Assembly (NCBI RefSeq): GCF_033958435.1
Contig: NC_134138.1
Coordinates: forward strand, 187,523,298-187,587,297
Length of the DNA stretch: 64,000 nt
Direction: 5' to 3'
From: Carettochelys insculpta
Taxonomy: Eukaryota; Chordata; Testudines; Carettochelyidae
Shown here: positions 44,306 through 56,683 of the stretch, one piece after another
Layout: every line of letters starts with the position of its first letter
Numbering within the stretch: position 1 is the stretch's first letter
Notes under the pieces: generated by a model
What the model saw: the letters and a program-made list of their open reading frames with translations, nothing else
Database searches by the model: none
What the model was told of the DNA's origin: nothing
Program-made: the position numbers and the translations under genes

Positions 44306-47300
44306 ATGGTCATAGTAAGTCTACTTCCCTGTCCCCTCTAATTCCTTCCTCCAATTCAGCCATTATTGGTTTTATTCCCACTAACAAAATGTTTCTAACA
44401 TAGCAGGGGAAAATCAAAACAAAGGTTAGTACTAATAGAAGGAATAACAGAGCTTGGGTGGGGTATATTCATACCCTGTAAACAAGCCTGTGGGTTGTAT
44501 TACCAGTTGCCATGGTATAATATTTCTATTGCACCTTGCAAGGCCACATGACTTCATGTCTTAGCGGAGTTACGTTCCAGGGATACTGGTCTATGGAGAA
44601 GAATAGGACATAAGCCACTCAAGACTCTCTCTTCCACAACCCACACAGACACATCTTCCCTAATACACCAGGCAGCTCAGTTAGCCATTTTACTTTTCAG
44701 GGGGACGAGCCAATATAAGACAATGAGGGCTTGAACTACAACCCCCCATAAGGCAATGTGCTAGAGAAATGCTTTTATTTTTTAAATGATTCAAAATTAA
44801 GCACTTGGGGTAAAGTCAATAAAATGAAATTTCCAGTCAGATCAAACTGACCCAAAATAAAATATGCTGTGGTGTTTGCAACAGTATTGGTCTCGGGTCA
44901 TTAGCAAGACAGGGTGGATGAAGAAATATATTTTACAGGACTTCTTCAGGTCCTCCCAAAGTTGGTCCAAAAATATATATTACCTTTCCCACCTTGTCTC
45001 TCCAGAATAAAAAAATTCACTTTGATTTTCTTGGCACGAAATTTCAATTTTGCAGAAGCTGCATTTTTCCTTTGGCAAATCACGTCAAGGGAAATTTCCC
45101 CACAGCAGAGTATTGGACACCTTATCTACACCTTATGCTTATTTTAGTTATGCTGCTATTTCTATCGTGTTTCGGAGACTGAGGTAAAGAAAGCTACAGA
45201 ACAACTAGCATTCATAGAGTTCGTGGGAATGGAAGCAAACTGGTTTACTGGCAATATTTTCAAAGATCTGCTGAAGGTTAATGATCTGGCCATGGTACGA
45301 TTTAATTTAAAGTTGGAGTTAATCCTTCCCCTTCCCTCAAGCCTGGTCATTGCCAAATATTGAAATATCACTAGGTTTTGAATTTCTCAGTTCCTGTTTT
45401 TCCCCAGCCCCTGCTTGTGATCCCAACACAGGCCACTCTTTTTCTCCACAGACAGGAAAGATTTATACTTTTCCTCTGTCCCTGCAGCAATGGGAAACCC
45501 TGGAAAACTCAGATATTAGTGTGTTTGGAAAACTAACATTTCCCCGCCCCCCCCCCCCCGGCTTAACACAGTAGAGGGTCCATAGAAAAGTCAATACCAC
45601 CTGAAGTTGTCTCTTCAATAGCCATCACACTATATGTATATGGAACATTTTCCTCGAATGGAGAGTTCCAACAGCTTCAGTAGGTGGGTGGAATAGTTCC
45701 AGAGAACATCAATGGGAGATAGAGGTTCCAGAGAGAGTGCAGAGCATTTCACAGATCCCGTGGAAAAGATCTGGGGGAACCAGATCCAGGTTTGGCAGGC
45801 AGAAATCCATTTGCTTCTTCCTGCACATATGTGTATAGAACACTGCTCTGGAATGACATATGGCTAGTTTCTTGGACCATATTATTTTCTTCTCCCTGTT
45901 TCCTAATTGTGGATTATTCAGTGGAAAGGGGCTATTTCACCCAGAGTTAATAGCACCATAGATGCCTATAGTTTCCATCAGATACTACTAGTTTGGGGAA
46001 TTTATGCACAATTTATGCATTCTGACTCATTGCATGAGCTCTGCGTATAACGCTAGTTTTCAGTATGAATTAGTCATTTGCTGGAGAAGACCAATCAGAT
46101 GTCCTACAAACCCAGCCTGAAAACTGATACAAAGCATCAAAAATCAATTAGCTCTGTTTGACTTCTCTGGGAGAAGAATGCACATGCTAAAGAGATTGAT
46201 CAAGCTAATGGAAATTGGTTATGCCAGGTTGCCTTTAGGGGAAGGTGGTTGGACAATGAAAATTCTCCAGTAGAACAGAAAAACCAAGGAGGAGGTGTTG
46301 GAAGGTGCTGACCTACTGAGGAGCCTGTTGATTGCTGGGCCTGAACAGCTAAGAAGAGTTTGTAGGGAGTTGAGGAGGGTTTGGGATCCTGGCTAGGACT
46401 GACCAAAACCCAAAGGTCTCTTGGGGTGGTGAGGGCACTGGAATGCATGTTCTGCATTCAGATTCTAATGGACAGAATTGTAAGTCTCCAGGCTTCCTCT
46501 AGGAATAATGCATGTGCATTTTTAGAAGTTACTTTGCAAAGCCTCCTTGCTTCAACTGTCATGTGTCCTCTAAGGCTTAGACTGTAAACTGGAATGCTCT
46601 CAGGATGGAGCTCTGTGGAAAGGGTGTATTTAAGCTTCTGGGATGACTTGGTGGGACAGTGGATTTCAGCACTGAGGAGCTGGTTCCCGGGTGCTAGACA
46701 GGATGTCCACAACCCAGGCACGAGCCCAGGGCACATAGACAGTGCCTAGATGCTGCAAAAACTTAATGAGCTAAGAAGCACATAGGTGTACAATATTTGA
46801 ATCAGTACACAGCAGCCTGTGGAGTGTCCAGAGGGTGAAGTTTGGCTAGGTCTGTGACATGTATATCTCTGGTTGCTTAGTCGAGCCTGGTGAGTTCAAA
46901 GTTTGTACATGTAGCCTCGCTTAAACAAAGGTTTTGGAAAGTTTGCAGGACAGCGAAACAGTAGCCACTGGTTATCAGCTAATTACTACGAGTTTTTTCT
47001 CTAGACCAGATTGAAGTTAGTTACAGTGGCAGGCAAATTACACCTCCACTGCCTATGTTGAATCTAGTCTGTGGAGAAAGAAAGGACTTCAAACAAGACT
47101 ACAGGCTGCTAATATTGGAACATGTAGTTCATTCTGAGCAACCTTATGCTGTAGATACTGTCACATAGTTCAGCTCTGTGTTGGGGTTGGTAACACCATG
47201 GCTACAGTGATGGGTGATTGTCTGAAACCTGACACAGTGTATTCTCACTGTAACTAACAATAGTAGTACTATATCAGGGTTCAAAACACTGGGATTTTTT

Positions 47301-48389
47301 TTTTTCCAGACAAATGGCTATAGTATACAAAGTCAGTGTGGTGATGGCAAAGGAAATTATCAGTGTATCCCCTCTCATTAACGGCACTGCTGAGGGCTGG
47401 GTGTTCTGGCCTTGCCACTTTTGCTAGAGGACTGCCTTTTGTGGGAGCACAAGCCAGCCCCCATCTTGCCCAGATGCCTGGCAATTCTGTTGGACCCCCT
47501 GGATTCAGTGCCTACCCAAGTCAGTCTGTCTACACCCCTTCTCTGGTCAGCACCATGCAGTTTGAGGGCCACACTGGCCTCACACAAGCAGAGTGGGATT
47601 TGGGGTTGATTTCCTGCCAACTTGTGACAGACTTTCTCCTTTTCACCTTCCATAGGAGATTCTTCTCTACCAGGAGCCTACAGCAGGGTGTTCCATGCTT
47701 CAGGCATTGTAGAACCTCAGGCAAATCTACATCCAAATTTCAGGTGAGTCCTAAGTCAGCGTTTGAACTGCAAGCGTAGAACCAAAATGATGATAGGCTA
47801 CCTCCCATTGATCAGCTGGCTTGTCGACTGTCTGGCATCATGGGCTCCTGCTCTCAACTACTACTTAGGTACTTACCATGATAAACCTAGTAAATAAGAT
47901 GTAAAGCTGTCAGAGAGGCAACTATCCAAGCATGCATACAAGCTGCAAAGGTACCTTTCCCCACAAGGTGCGGTGGAAATACGGTTCTTAAACTGGCATC
48001 GTCATATCTTAACACTTGTCAGACAGAGTTCTAGAACAGGAGATGCGCTTCAAGAGCCCTGTTCTAAATTCCCCTGAACTTTGTATGGCTCAAATGAGAG
48101 AGTCATTTTTAAGTGGGTTTTTTTCCCCTCTCTCAACCACTTTGCTGTGCAACTTTAAACACAGGGCGTTTTATCACATGCATAGCTCATAGGGTACCCG
48201 ATGCTTAATAAGGAGCTCCATTACTATGGGTACTGCTTTACTGTGTGACTCAGGCAGAGCGGGGGAAGTCCACTGTACATGTTCTATCTGTGGCCAGCTG
48301 GTGCCGAAGTCCCCGTGTCTCAATGGAACGCTGACAAATACATCACTAGAATCAGTCTGGCTCATCTCTGTGTAAGTACTATTAAAGTA
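44306..48389. other. Intron 2, no gene
   Basis: About 4 kb with no recognisable exon, repeat family or RNA gene apart from a C-run at about 45546-45559. The longest frames (for example 47363-47779 plus) have no protein signature. Confidence 0.45.
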
Positions 48390-48480
48390 AGGCTAAGAAT
48401 GAAATGTTAGTGTTTAGACTTTCTTGAATGCTTATGAGCACTGCATGTATTAGGCTGTATTCCCTATTGTAAGGTAACAC
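48390..48480. repeat. Dispersed repeat, copy A
   Basis: GTGTTTAGACTTTCTTGAATGC and the following GCACTGCATGTATTA region are repeated with substitutions at 55018-55105 (GTGTTTAGACTTTATGGAAT). Family not identified. Confidence 0.5.
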
Positions 48481-49126
48481 TGGAGCAGCTGTACTGTTTG
48501 TCTCTGTGACTATGTAAACCACCAGATATGATAGAGGCATGACTTCATGTGAGGCGCTGATCTGCAGCAGAAGATGTTTGCTTCCCATCAGGCAAGGTCC
48601 ACTGACACTACGCAGAATACTGTGGGATATTAAAGGACACAAAAGATGTTTGTTGTTCTGCACCCTTCCCCCGCCATATGAAGAGAAGCCCTGCAAGTGG
48701 GTTTCTCCTGTCAGTTGAGCTTTCAGCTCAGAGCACAAGGCAGGAGGGAGGATAAAAATCTCTAACAGGTAGCAACTGATTCTCTCTATGTTGCTTGGAC
48801 TGTGCCAGGGAGGAATGTGTTTTCTAGGTATAATCAAGGGTCTCCAGCCGCATTTAGCCTTGGTAGCCCTAAAGTACATATAATCAAACTCTAGAGAAGA
48901 TTAATAGTAACAGAGAGGGAGCTGTGCTGGTCTATATACTATCAAAACAAAAAAACAGTCCAGTAGCACTTTAAAGAATAACAAAATAATTTATTAGGTG
49001 ATGAGCTTTCATGGGACAGACCCACTTCTTCAGACCATAGCCAGACCAGCACTATTTAAGGCACAGAGAACCAAAAGTGGTAATCAAGGCTGACCAATCA
49101 GAAAAATCATTATCAAGGAAAGCTAA

Positions 49127-49698
49127 TCAGAGAGCAGAGGGGCAGAAGGGGGTGGAAGGTCCAGAATTAGATAAAGCAAAGTCTAGGGACTCTTTTACAT
49201 AATGATCTAGAAAATTGTCATCCAGGTTCGAACCACATGTTAATGTGTCAAATTTGAATATAAAAGAGAGTTCAGCAGCCTCTCTCTCCAAACAGCTGTG
49301 AAAGTTCCTTTTCAGTAAAACACAAACTTTCATGTCATTAACAGAACAGTCCACTCCCTTAAAGTGCTGGCTGACAGATCTGTGAATCAGGAGTGTTTTT
49401 ATGTCTGTTTTTATGCCCATTAATTCTTTGTCTAAGAGAGTTTGAAGTCTGTCCAATATATATATATATATATATATAGCATTTGGGCATTGTTGGCACA
49501 TGATGGCATATATGATGTTAATTGAGGAACATGAGAATGAGCCCGTGATTCTGTGAATAACCTGGTTACGTCCAGTGATGGTATGTCCAGAATAGATCTG
49601 TGGACAAAGTTGGCAACAGGCCTTTTTGCAAAGAGAAGTTCCAGGATTGGTATTCCTGTGGTATAGACAGTGGTTATTAACTTAAGATTGTAACTCAT
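49127..49698 (-). pseudogene. Penelope-like GIY-YIG endonuclease pseudogene
   Basis: The frame from 49698 gives RPVANFVHRSILDIP and shifts into MCQQCPNAIYIYIYILDRLQ and later VSQHFKGVDCSVNDMKVCVL, the same blocks as in the 12812-13327 copy (MCQQCPDALYIGQTSNSLRQ). The catalytic YIGQT segment has been replaced by an in-place (TA)n expansion, with a frameshift, so the nuclease cannot work. Confidence 0.85.
49456..49478. repeat. (TA)n microsatellite in the GIY-YIG coding region
   Basis: About 11 TA units at exactly the point where the sister copy has CCAATGTACAAAGCATCTGG. Confidence 0.95.
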
Positions 49699-49700
49699 TT

Positions 49701-50810
49701 GCGTGAGTATATTTATATGCTTTAACCTTGTAAGTAATTACCTTGTTTTGTTTTTCCTATTTACATAAAGATTTTAGTTTATTGCAGGATTTGTTTTAAG
49801 TATTATCTTTGAAGCAAGATCCAAGGTACAGTTAGCCAGGGGTATGCAGCCCTTTGGGACTGGGAATAACCTAAATATTGCTGTGATTCTCAGTGAAAGA
49901 GACCTCTACTATAAAAGTATTCTCACATGGGTGGTGAGATAGAATGGCATAGTCTAGGAAAACCGTGTGACCTGATGTCAAGGCTGCTATAGACCCTGAA
50001 GAGTTTATACTTCATAATTGGTAGATGAACTCTGAGTCCATAACTGCCTAGTACTTTGAGATTTGTACCCTGTTTCCTAGCCGTCTGCCCTGAGGTTGAT
50101 CCTCATTCTCTTAAGAAACTACAGGCAAGGTTAAAAGATCTAGCTATGATTCCAAAAGTACCCCCCGGTGTAAGTCACTCAGGGAATACTCTGAATTAGT
50201 GCATATTACAGCCGCTCTAGTCATGCCTACTTTCCAACCAGCACTATCCACTGTGGCTGCTTTGTCAGCGATTTCTAACTGCTCTGGCAGATTTTCCACC
50301 AGCTCCAGTCTCCCAAAAAATACCTGCTTTAAGTGAAAGTGCTTCCAACTCAGGACTGGGGAAGGCCCTCATGAGGATTTGGCCACAGGGCTTTTGCCAG
50401 ATCCAGAAGAGAAAGGAACTTAAGTGAGTGCCCTCTGATTTCAGGGAGGTCATTCGTGGATCCAGCCATCAATAGGGGAATCAAAGATTTATGTTTTGGT
50501 CACATACAAACATAATCCCCTGCCTTCCTCATTGATTTGCTCTCACCTAAGGCACAGAGAATGATAGCTTGAAAATTGAGTGTTTGTGCAGCAATAAGCA
50601 GCCAACATCATCTCGCTCCTGCATTTTACTACAAAGATGAGTTCTGTGGGTATTCATAAGAGCCTAGCACATGAGAGGCTGGTTTTTGAGGAATGCCCAG
50701 GCTATTTTTAAATACTTAATCAGCTTTTATTACAGAATAAGTCAGCATTAAACAACCAGAGTAGAAATTAGTCAGCCAGTTTCCCTACCAGACTGAATTA
50801 GGGGAAAAAG
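49701..50810. other. Intron 2, no gene
   Basis: Nothing recognised. Confidence 0.45.
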
Positions 50811-50973
50811 TAGCCAAGTGGTTTGAGCATTGGCCTGCTAAATCCAGCGTTGTGAGTTTAATGCTTGAGGAGGCTGTTTAGGCGGGGGGAAAGCAGGGCA
50901 GGAGGTTATTTGGTCCTGCCAAGAGGGCGGGGGACTGGACTTGACTTCCTGAGGTCCTTTCCAGCTCTATGGG
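50811..50973 (+). mobile_element. tRNA-headed SINE with CR1-like tail
   Basis: The head TAGCCAAGTGGTTTGAGCAT, CCTGCTAAATCCAGCG and GTGAGTTTAATGCTTGAGG resembles a tRNA with A and B boxes. The 3' part GGGACTGGACTTGACTTCCT and GAGGTCCTTTCCAGCTCTAT is the CR1 3' tail, implying mobilisation by CR1. Confidence 0.8.
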
Positions 50974-52647
50974 AGATGTGTAGCTCCATGTGACATGCTA
51001 GAGGCAACAAATTATAGTGCCCAAAATTCATTATTTAAAAAGACAAAACATAGAACTTAAAATGTGTTTACATAAAATCAAGGCAAAGACATTGCAAAAT
51101 GGGTCTAGTCTAGTTAGAGCTCATTCTGTTTACATAAGCACAGAGAAAGCAGGGAACTCTATTTATCCTGCTTTGCTCCTTGTGCCATACAAACAAGGTG
51201 CACAGCGCCACCAGATGAGCTCTGCATTCATTCTGCATGTGTATAAATGACTCTTTAAGTTTCAAGGCAGTGGAGAATCATTCGAGCTGCTGAATTTCAA
51301 AAGGGTTTTTTTTTACTGCCCCCTGTGTGGTTACTTAGATACCTTCTGAAAATGCTAACTATCCAGTTTGGTAGAACACTTCCTATTAAAATCAAAGCAA
51401 GCTGTGGACATTCACCACACTGTAAAAAACCAGACGGTTAGTTAGGTGCCTCTTTCCAGCACCCACATTTGAAATCACTGTGGTTCAGATGCCCAGTGAT
51501 CCTCCAAGTCTGTGTCTAAACACTACAAGGATTTCAAATGCAGCACCATCTACAACCTCAATCTGCAGAAACATCTACGGAAAATGTCTTGCACAAAGAA
51601 GAAACCCCAGAGAAACTGGTAATATTTTACTTCCATGTATTCTCGGAGGATCTGCTGTCAGACATTCATACAGAGTCTTTCTTGCTACTTTGGGAAATAA
51701 AAGCATTGGGAATCTCTCCATTAGCTTCCGAAGCATAATTTCCTGTCCATAGGCATGCACTTTGCTGCCTCCTGCTCTGTATTCAGAAGTATTGATGTGA
51801 TTGGTCTGTTCCTGAACAATGGTCTCCTGGGTCTGGAAAACAGAGCAAGTGTCCATCTTGTCGGAGCATACTTCTATGTTTTTCCTTTTAATGATGTAAC
51901 TGACACTGCCAACTTGTTCAGGAAACCTAATTGGTACAAACTACTTTCTTGGTCACTTTTAGCAGCTTTCCCATTTGTATGGGCCAGTGAAGAGTATAAA
52001 ACCTGGAAGATCATTTCCTTGCTGTGTTTTGTTTGCCCTATTGTAGCACTGGGTCAGGTCTCTGTCCTAGGTGTTGACATAAGAAAAGATGCTGTTTCTA
52101 ATCTAAAAAGCTTCCCATTTGAGTGTAAGAGGTAGATGCAATGAACAGGTGAGGTACACACAAGATAGCAGTGATAAGGGTAATTGCAGCAGTCACAGCA
52201 CACCAGGTGTCTGTTCAGCTTTTTAATAAACAACTGAATTTTGTTGTTCTACTATTTGGAAAGCAAAGATAGTAGCAGGAGAGCTAAACAAAACAGCCTG
52301 TTCACGGGGGTAGAATAGCTATGTCTGTATTAACTTACAAAGCTACAAATACCACCTCCCATGATCAGTGAGGCAGGAAGACAATGGAAAGTGTATCCTG
52401 GTGGAATAATGAAGACTTTCTTCTTCTGTTTGGTTGTCTTATTATTAAGACTCCATCCTCCTGCCACCCTACCCCTGAAAGTTGCAACTGTCAGTCTTAG
52501 TGATATGCACTTGTCAGTTCATGGTTCTGAGAAATATTTACCTAACATCTGGCCCAAGGAAGTATAATGTATAAAGAGAGAAGTTACACCTTGAGTGAGT
52601 GGGGTGTGGGTACAATAACTGAATGTAAGCTCTTAACTTTTAATGTG
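50974..52647. other. Intron 2, one unrecognised ORF
   Basis: 51755-52135 (plus) is a 126-codon frame with two hydrophobic stretches (YKLLSWSLLAAFPFVW and ISLLCFVCPIVALGQVSVLG). I do not recognise a family and no splice or repeat context supports it; chance is possible. Confidence 0.3.
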
Positions 52648-53299
52648 TAGTAGGCATCCTTCAGTCTGCATAGACTATGGATCGCGCCCTTTATAGTTTC
52701 AACTGAGGGCTTCATTTACAGCGTCTACTGTGACTATGAAGACCCACACGAGAGTGACAGTCCTTGCTGCATCTCTTGCAGATGTGGTGGATGTCTGGCA
52801 AGTCCTTAGTGTGCTTTCTGTGCGCTTTCTTCTCCTCTGCTAGCTGTGTGATCCTCATCTCGCCCTTCTGAAGGCCCTTGTGTAACCCCTGCCTCCATCT
52901 GCAGTGGTCGTCTGCTAGTTCTTCCCAGTTGTCCAGCTCAATGTCTACCTCTCTGAGGTCTCTCTTGCAGACATCTTTGTAGTGCAACTGGGGGTGTCCG
53001 GGAGGTCTTTTGCCAGAGGCTAGCTCACCATACAGGATGTCTTTTGGAATCCTTCCATCATTCATCCTGTGGACGTGGCCAAGCCAGCGGAGCCGACGCT
53101 GCCTGAGGAGGGTGTGCATGGTTGGGATTCCAGCTTGCTCGAGGACGGCGGTGTTGGTCACTCTGTCCTTCCATGATATTCCAAGGATGCGCCTGAGGCA
53201 GCGCAAGTGGAAGACATTCAGCCTCTTTTCCTGGCGGGCATACAGGGTCCAAGTCTCGCTGCCATAAAGGAGGGGTTTTAATGTGTAGGGACAAGACAA
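52648..53299 (-). mobile_element. LINE (non-CR1) 3' end, 5'-truncated
   Basis: Minus-oriented, ending 3' at about 52649 (plus text AGTAGGCATCCTTCAGTCTG). It runs up to about 53290, immediately next to the hAT MITE at 53315. It belongs to a different clade from CR1 by its C-terminal region. Confidence 0.8.
52712..53299 (-). pseudogene. LINE ORF2 C-terminal fragment with terminal Cys/His motif
   Basis: A 195-codon open frame: LLYGSETWTLYARQEKRLNV, RCLRRILGISWKDRVTNTAV, RRLRWLGHVHRMNDGRIPKD, LYGELASGKRPPGHPQLHYK and DVCKRDLREVDIELDNWEEL, ending in a zinc-finger-like ICKRCSKDCHSRVGLHSHSR-RC (Cys-x2-Cys ... His-x-H ... Cys). These are the post-RT blocks of non-LTR retrotransposon polyproteins. 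The RT catalytic boxes are upstream and missing. The frame is fully open, which suggests a fairly recent insertion. The first ~8 codons probably lie outside the LINE. Confidence 0.85.
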
Positions 53300-53314
53300 A
53301 CATATGACTTAGCA

Positions 53315-53709
53315 CAGGAGTTTGCAAGCTGTGGGTTGGGACCCCAGAGTAGGCCAGCACCCCTTTCATATGGTTGCCTGGGCTGGTGTTAGACTTTATG
53401 GAGTCTGGTACTGAACCCAAGACCCACCACCCACGTTTGTCTCTGAAGCCTGAGCTTCACCACCCAGGGCCAAAGCTGAAGCCCTCCCCAGTGCTGGATG
53501 ACAGGGCTCAGGATATAGCCCCACTCCTTGCGGCTGAACCCCTGGGACTTTGGATCTCCCATCCAAGGTTGTGGGGCTAAAGTTTGACTTTGGCCTCCCA
53601 GCGTGGGGTGGCAGGACTTGGGGAGGGGTCAGGCTTTGGTCCCTCTAGGTTCACATAGGGACTTCTTGCCAGAACAGGGTCACAGTGCAACGAACTTTGA
53701 GAACCACTG
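53315..53709. mobile_element. hAT-type MITE
   Basis: The left end CAGGAGTTTGCAAGCTGTGG and the right end CGAACTTTGAGAACCACTG are the CAGTGGTTCTCAAAGTT-type inverted repeats. The 8-bp flanks ACTTAGCA and AGTTAGTT agree at 5 of 8 positions. Confidence 0.65.
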
Positions 53710-54103
53710 AGTTAGTTTGGGGGCTGCATGGGGGCTTGTACATTAACCAAGCTAGTATTGTAAGCATTTCTTCCTGATATAACCCCCCCCATCTTCCGTT
53801 ACTTGGACACACTCATACAGCTGTGTGTAGGAAGCTAACAGGTGGCTTGCTGTCTGCTGCGGAGTGATGGGACACCAGTCCCAAGAGTCCTTGTGGCACC
53901 TTTTATGCCAGCTGACTGCACCTTCAGTCTGTTAGCAGTCTTTCAATGTGACCTGCTGTGCAAGCATACGTCTGTGTACTACAAAACAGGTGCAACAAAA
54001 GGAGAGGCAAAGTACTGTATGATCAACTGCACAAAACTTGTGATTGGGAGGCACTGATGGCAAATCACAGAACCGTTGAGAGAACTGGAGCGTGATTTGA
54101 GCT

Positions 54104-54108
<5 letters not shown>
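53710..54108. other. Intron 2, no gene
   Basis: Nothing recognised. Confidence 0.4.

Positions 54109-54154
<46 letters not shown>
54109..54154. repeat. (TG)n microsatellite
   Basis: 23 uninterrupted TG units. Confidence 0.97.
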
Positions 54155-54156
<2 letters not shown>

Positions 54157-54492
54157 GTTTTGCTAGTAACTAGATTCCTAAGCTTTGTGTGAACCCTTGG
54201 AAAAGGGACATGTTCACATGTAACAATAGTCGCAGGCATAAAAATCTCCCCTTCCCTCTTACCCTTTTCATCGTAATCATTCCTGTGTCTGATGGAGGTT
54301 TTTGCAGGATTTTCAGGACAGTTACAATCTATGCCCAGTGCAGTTAGTCCTCAATACTGGATGACTGACTTTTGCACACTGTGAGCCTCAAAGTCAGCCT
54401 TTGAGGCCCATAGTTTGCATTTGACAAGTCAAATAAAATTGACTGACAAGGCACAATGAAAATTGCTAACACCTCTCCAACGCCAAGACTCA

Positions 54493-54764
54493 GGCTGTGC
54501 CTACACTACAAAAATAACTTCAAAGTTGCACTTCAAAGTATGCAACTTCGAAGTTGAGTGTCTACACACCTTACTTTGAAGTTATACTTGGAAGTAAGGC
54601 ATTACTTCATTCCCAGGAATGGAGTAAGGACTTCGAAGTTGGGATTCCTACTTCAAAGTTAACTTCCAAGTAAGGGAAAATGTCTAGACTTTCTGCTGGC
54701 TACTTCGATGTAGTGCCTAACTTTGAAGTTAACTTCAAAGTTAGTTCCTAGTGTAGACACAGCC
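54493..54764. mobile_element. Harbinger-type MITE built of TTCAAAGTT/AACTTCGAAG repeats
   Basis: 272 bp with inverted ends GGCTGTGCCTACACTAC and GTAGTGTAGACACAGCC-type (right end GTGTAGACACAGCC). Inside, ACTTCAAAGTT, ACTTCGAAGTT and AACTTCAAAGTTA palindromic units recur at least eight times in both halves. No coding capacity. Confidence 0.8.
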
Positions 54765-56339
54765 ATAGTGTATGTCCAAAAGTTTTAGTCATGTTCAGTA
54801 GCAATATCTCAAGACTCAAAGCAGGATAATTGTTTTGGGGAACAAGGTGTTATTCATGCATCCATTCTCCCCTGTCAAATGTAAAGGGGGAGAGGTGCCA
54901 ACAGGCTAGATGCCAGCTGTTGCCCAGGTTATGAGCATTAGCTAAGAACTGACAAACTCCTAGCCAGAGACGAGATCAGTTTATTTGCATGCTAGTTTTG
55001 CTCAAAACAGGTATGAGTCCTATGAGAACATTACTTAGTGTTTAGACTTTATGGAATGCTCGTAAGTTGCTGCATGAATCCATGTCATTTGTAACACTGG
55101 CATTCCCTGCTGGTCCCGGACCCAGGACCCAGCCTCAGCCCTGTTACCCCATCTACCTCCCTCTGTCCCCTGGCCACAGCTCTGCTCCTGGCGCCAGCTC
55201 TGGGGAGAGGGGAATGCTACTCAGGCACAAGTAAGGAGACAAAGTTTGGTGAGAAGGAACAGGAGCTGGGCTTTCATCAGTACCTCCCCCACCACTTCAA
55301 AAATTTTCTGGCATCTCTGAGCGTGTAGTTCAATGCAGGCTGGACACCAGAGTAATTACCCAGGCTTCTGGGTGGGCTTGCACAGCCTGCCCTGAACCAC
55401 ATGCTGCTGTGGTTTGGCACGGGTACGACAGCTAGCTAAATTAAAGCTTGCTCCAGTAAGGCTACATGAGGCTGCAGGCATACCCAGTAAAGGTCGTGTA
55501 GACAAGTTCTATGCCCAAAGTTAACCTTGTACAGATGTGCCTGTCTGAAATGTGGCTTATAACAGAAGTTCTTAAAGCTGCTCTGATGGCATTTCTGGCT
55601 TCACAAAAGCATCGCGATAAAGCCATTGTCCACAATGGTTCCAGTTCAGCTTTCCAGGAGTAAGTTTTGAACGATACACAGATTTTATGTGCTTCTGAAT
55701 CTGCAGACACTTACCCTTTAAGAGGTTCTATTATCACTAGTCTGTACAGCTGGTTGAATGATAGACAAATGTACTATTTCTCAGCTCTGTTAGTCACCAT
55801 ATATAATTCAGCCAGTCATGGAGTTGATCAAACAATGGGAAATTAGATGAATAATTTTGCTAACCAATAGCATCATCGTCCAGCTCCATTACTGACCCAA
55901 ATACAAATGCACACTTATACTGCTGCTCTAACGTTTTGTGGAAGTACAGCTCCCAAGACTGCTTTACCAAGTGCTTCTTCTTGTCTTCTGCTCAGATACA
56001 AATCGATAGCACCCCCACTGAAAGTACATTTTCAGCTGTACTGCCTAAGAGCTAACAGCTACTGCCCAGTTACGGAAAAATGCTAATATTTAAAAACAGC
56101 TTTGCCTTTGCTAGGTGAACTCTGGATTTTCTGTTAGAATGCAAGTCTTAGTCTGAAGATACCTGTACAATATATTGCCAGTCAGCTTCCAGGGGGAGGA
56201 AAACAGTAATATATTTTATAAGGTAATCACGCTATAGCCTTCACTCGCTCCTCTCATTCGTTTACCCTCATGTAAATGTGTTGATGTCAATGGCAGCACT
56301 CCAGAGTTTTGAGCGTGAGGGCAGAATCATGCCCTACTT
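54765..56339. other. Intron 2 with dispersed repeat copy B
   Basis: 55018-55105 is the second copy of the repeat at 48390-48480. The rest shows nothing. Confidence 0.45.
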
Positions 56340-56683
56340 CAGGGGTGAGCAAATTTTTTACACCTGGCCCCACTTTTCATCCCTGCACTTAGCAGATCCT
56401 CCCACCCCAACCTGTCTACCATAATCCAAACTGACAGAAATTTTGGTTATGGTCATATGAAAAAAGAAACTTTGGCACGTGAAAAAATAAATCTGTAGAA
56501 TGTGAAAGCTTTATTAATTGGTCTATAACTGTGAATACACATACATAAAACCAGTCACCTATTTCAACATTTTTAGTGAGATGGATGAGCCTGAGACCCA
56601 GCAGCAAATCGTGCTGTGCCCCACTTCCAAAATTTCATGCCCCTCTGCCCCTGACGGGGCCAGCCCCTGTTTGCTCACCCTTG
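56340..56683. mobile_element. hAT-type MITE
   Basis: The ends CAGGGGTGAGCAAATTTTTT and TTTGCTCACCCTTG are inverted repeats. The 8-bp flanks CCCTACTT and CTCTACAG agree at 5 of 8 positions, compatible with a worn target duplication. Confidence 0.7.

Larger units (their letters stand above)
48905..49700 (-). mobile_element. Penelope-like retroelement, 5'-truncated
   Basis: Minus-oriented. It begins on plus with AGTAACAGAGAGGGAGCTGT and TCTATATACTATCAAAACAA, the complete 3' terminus, then the shared tail and endonuclease region up to about 49700. It is more diverged from the 12588 and 38164 copies than those two are from each other. Confidence 0.85.

Noticed and set aside
48382..48879. 165-codon frame on minus
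   Set aside because: Overlaps a dispersed repeat, no protein signature, no splice context.
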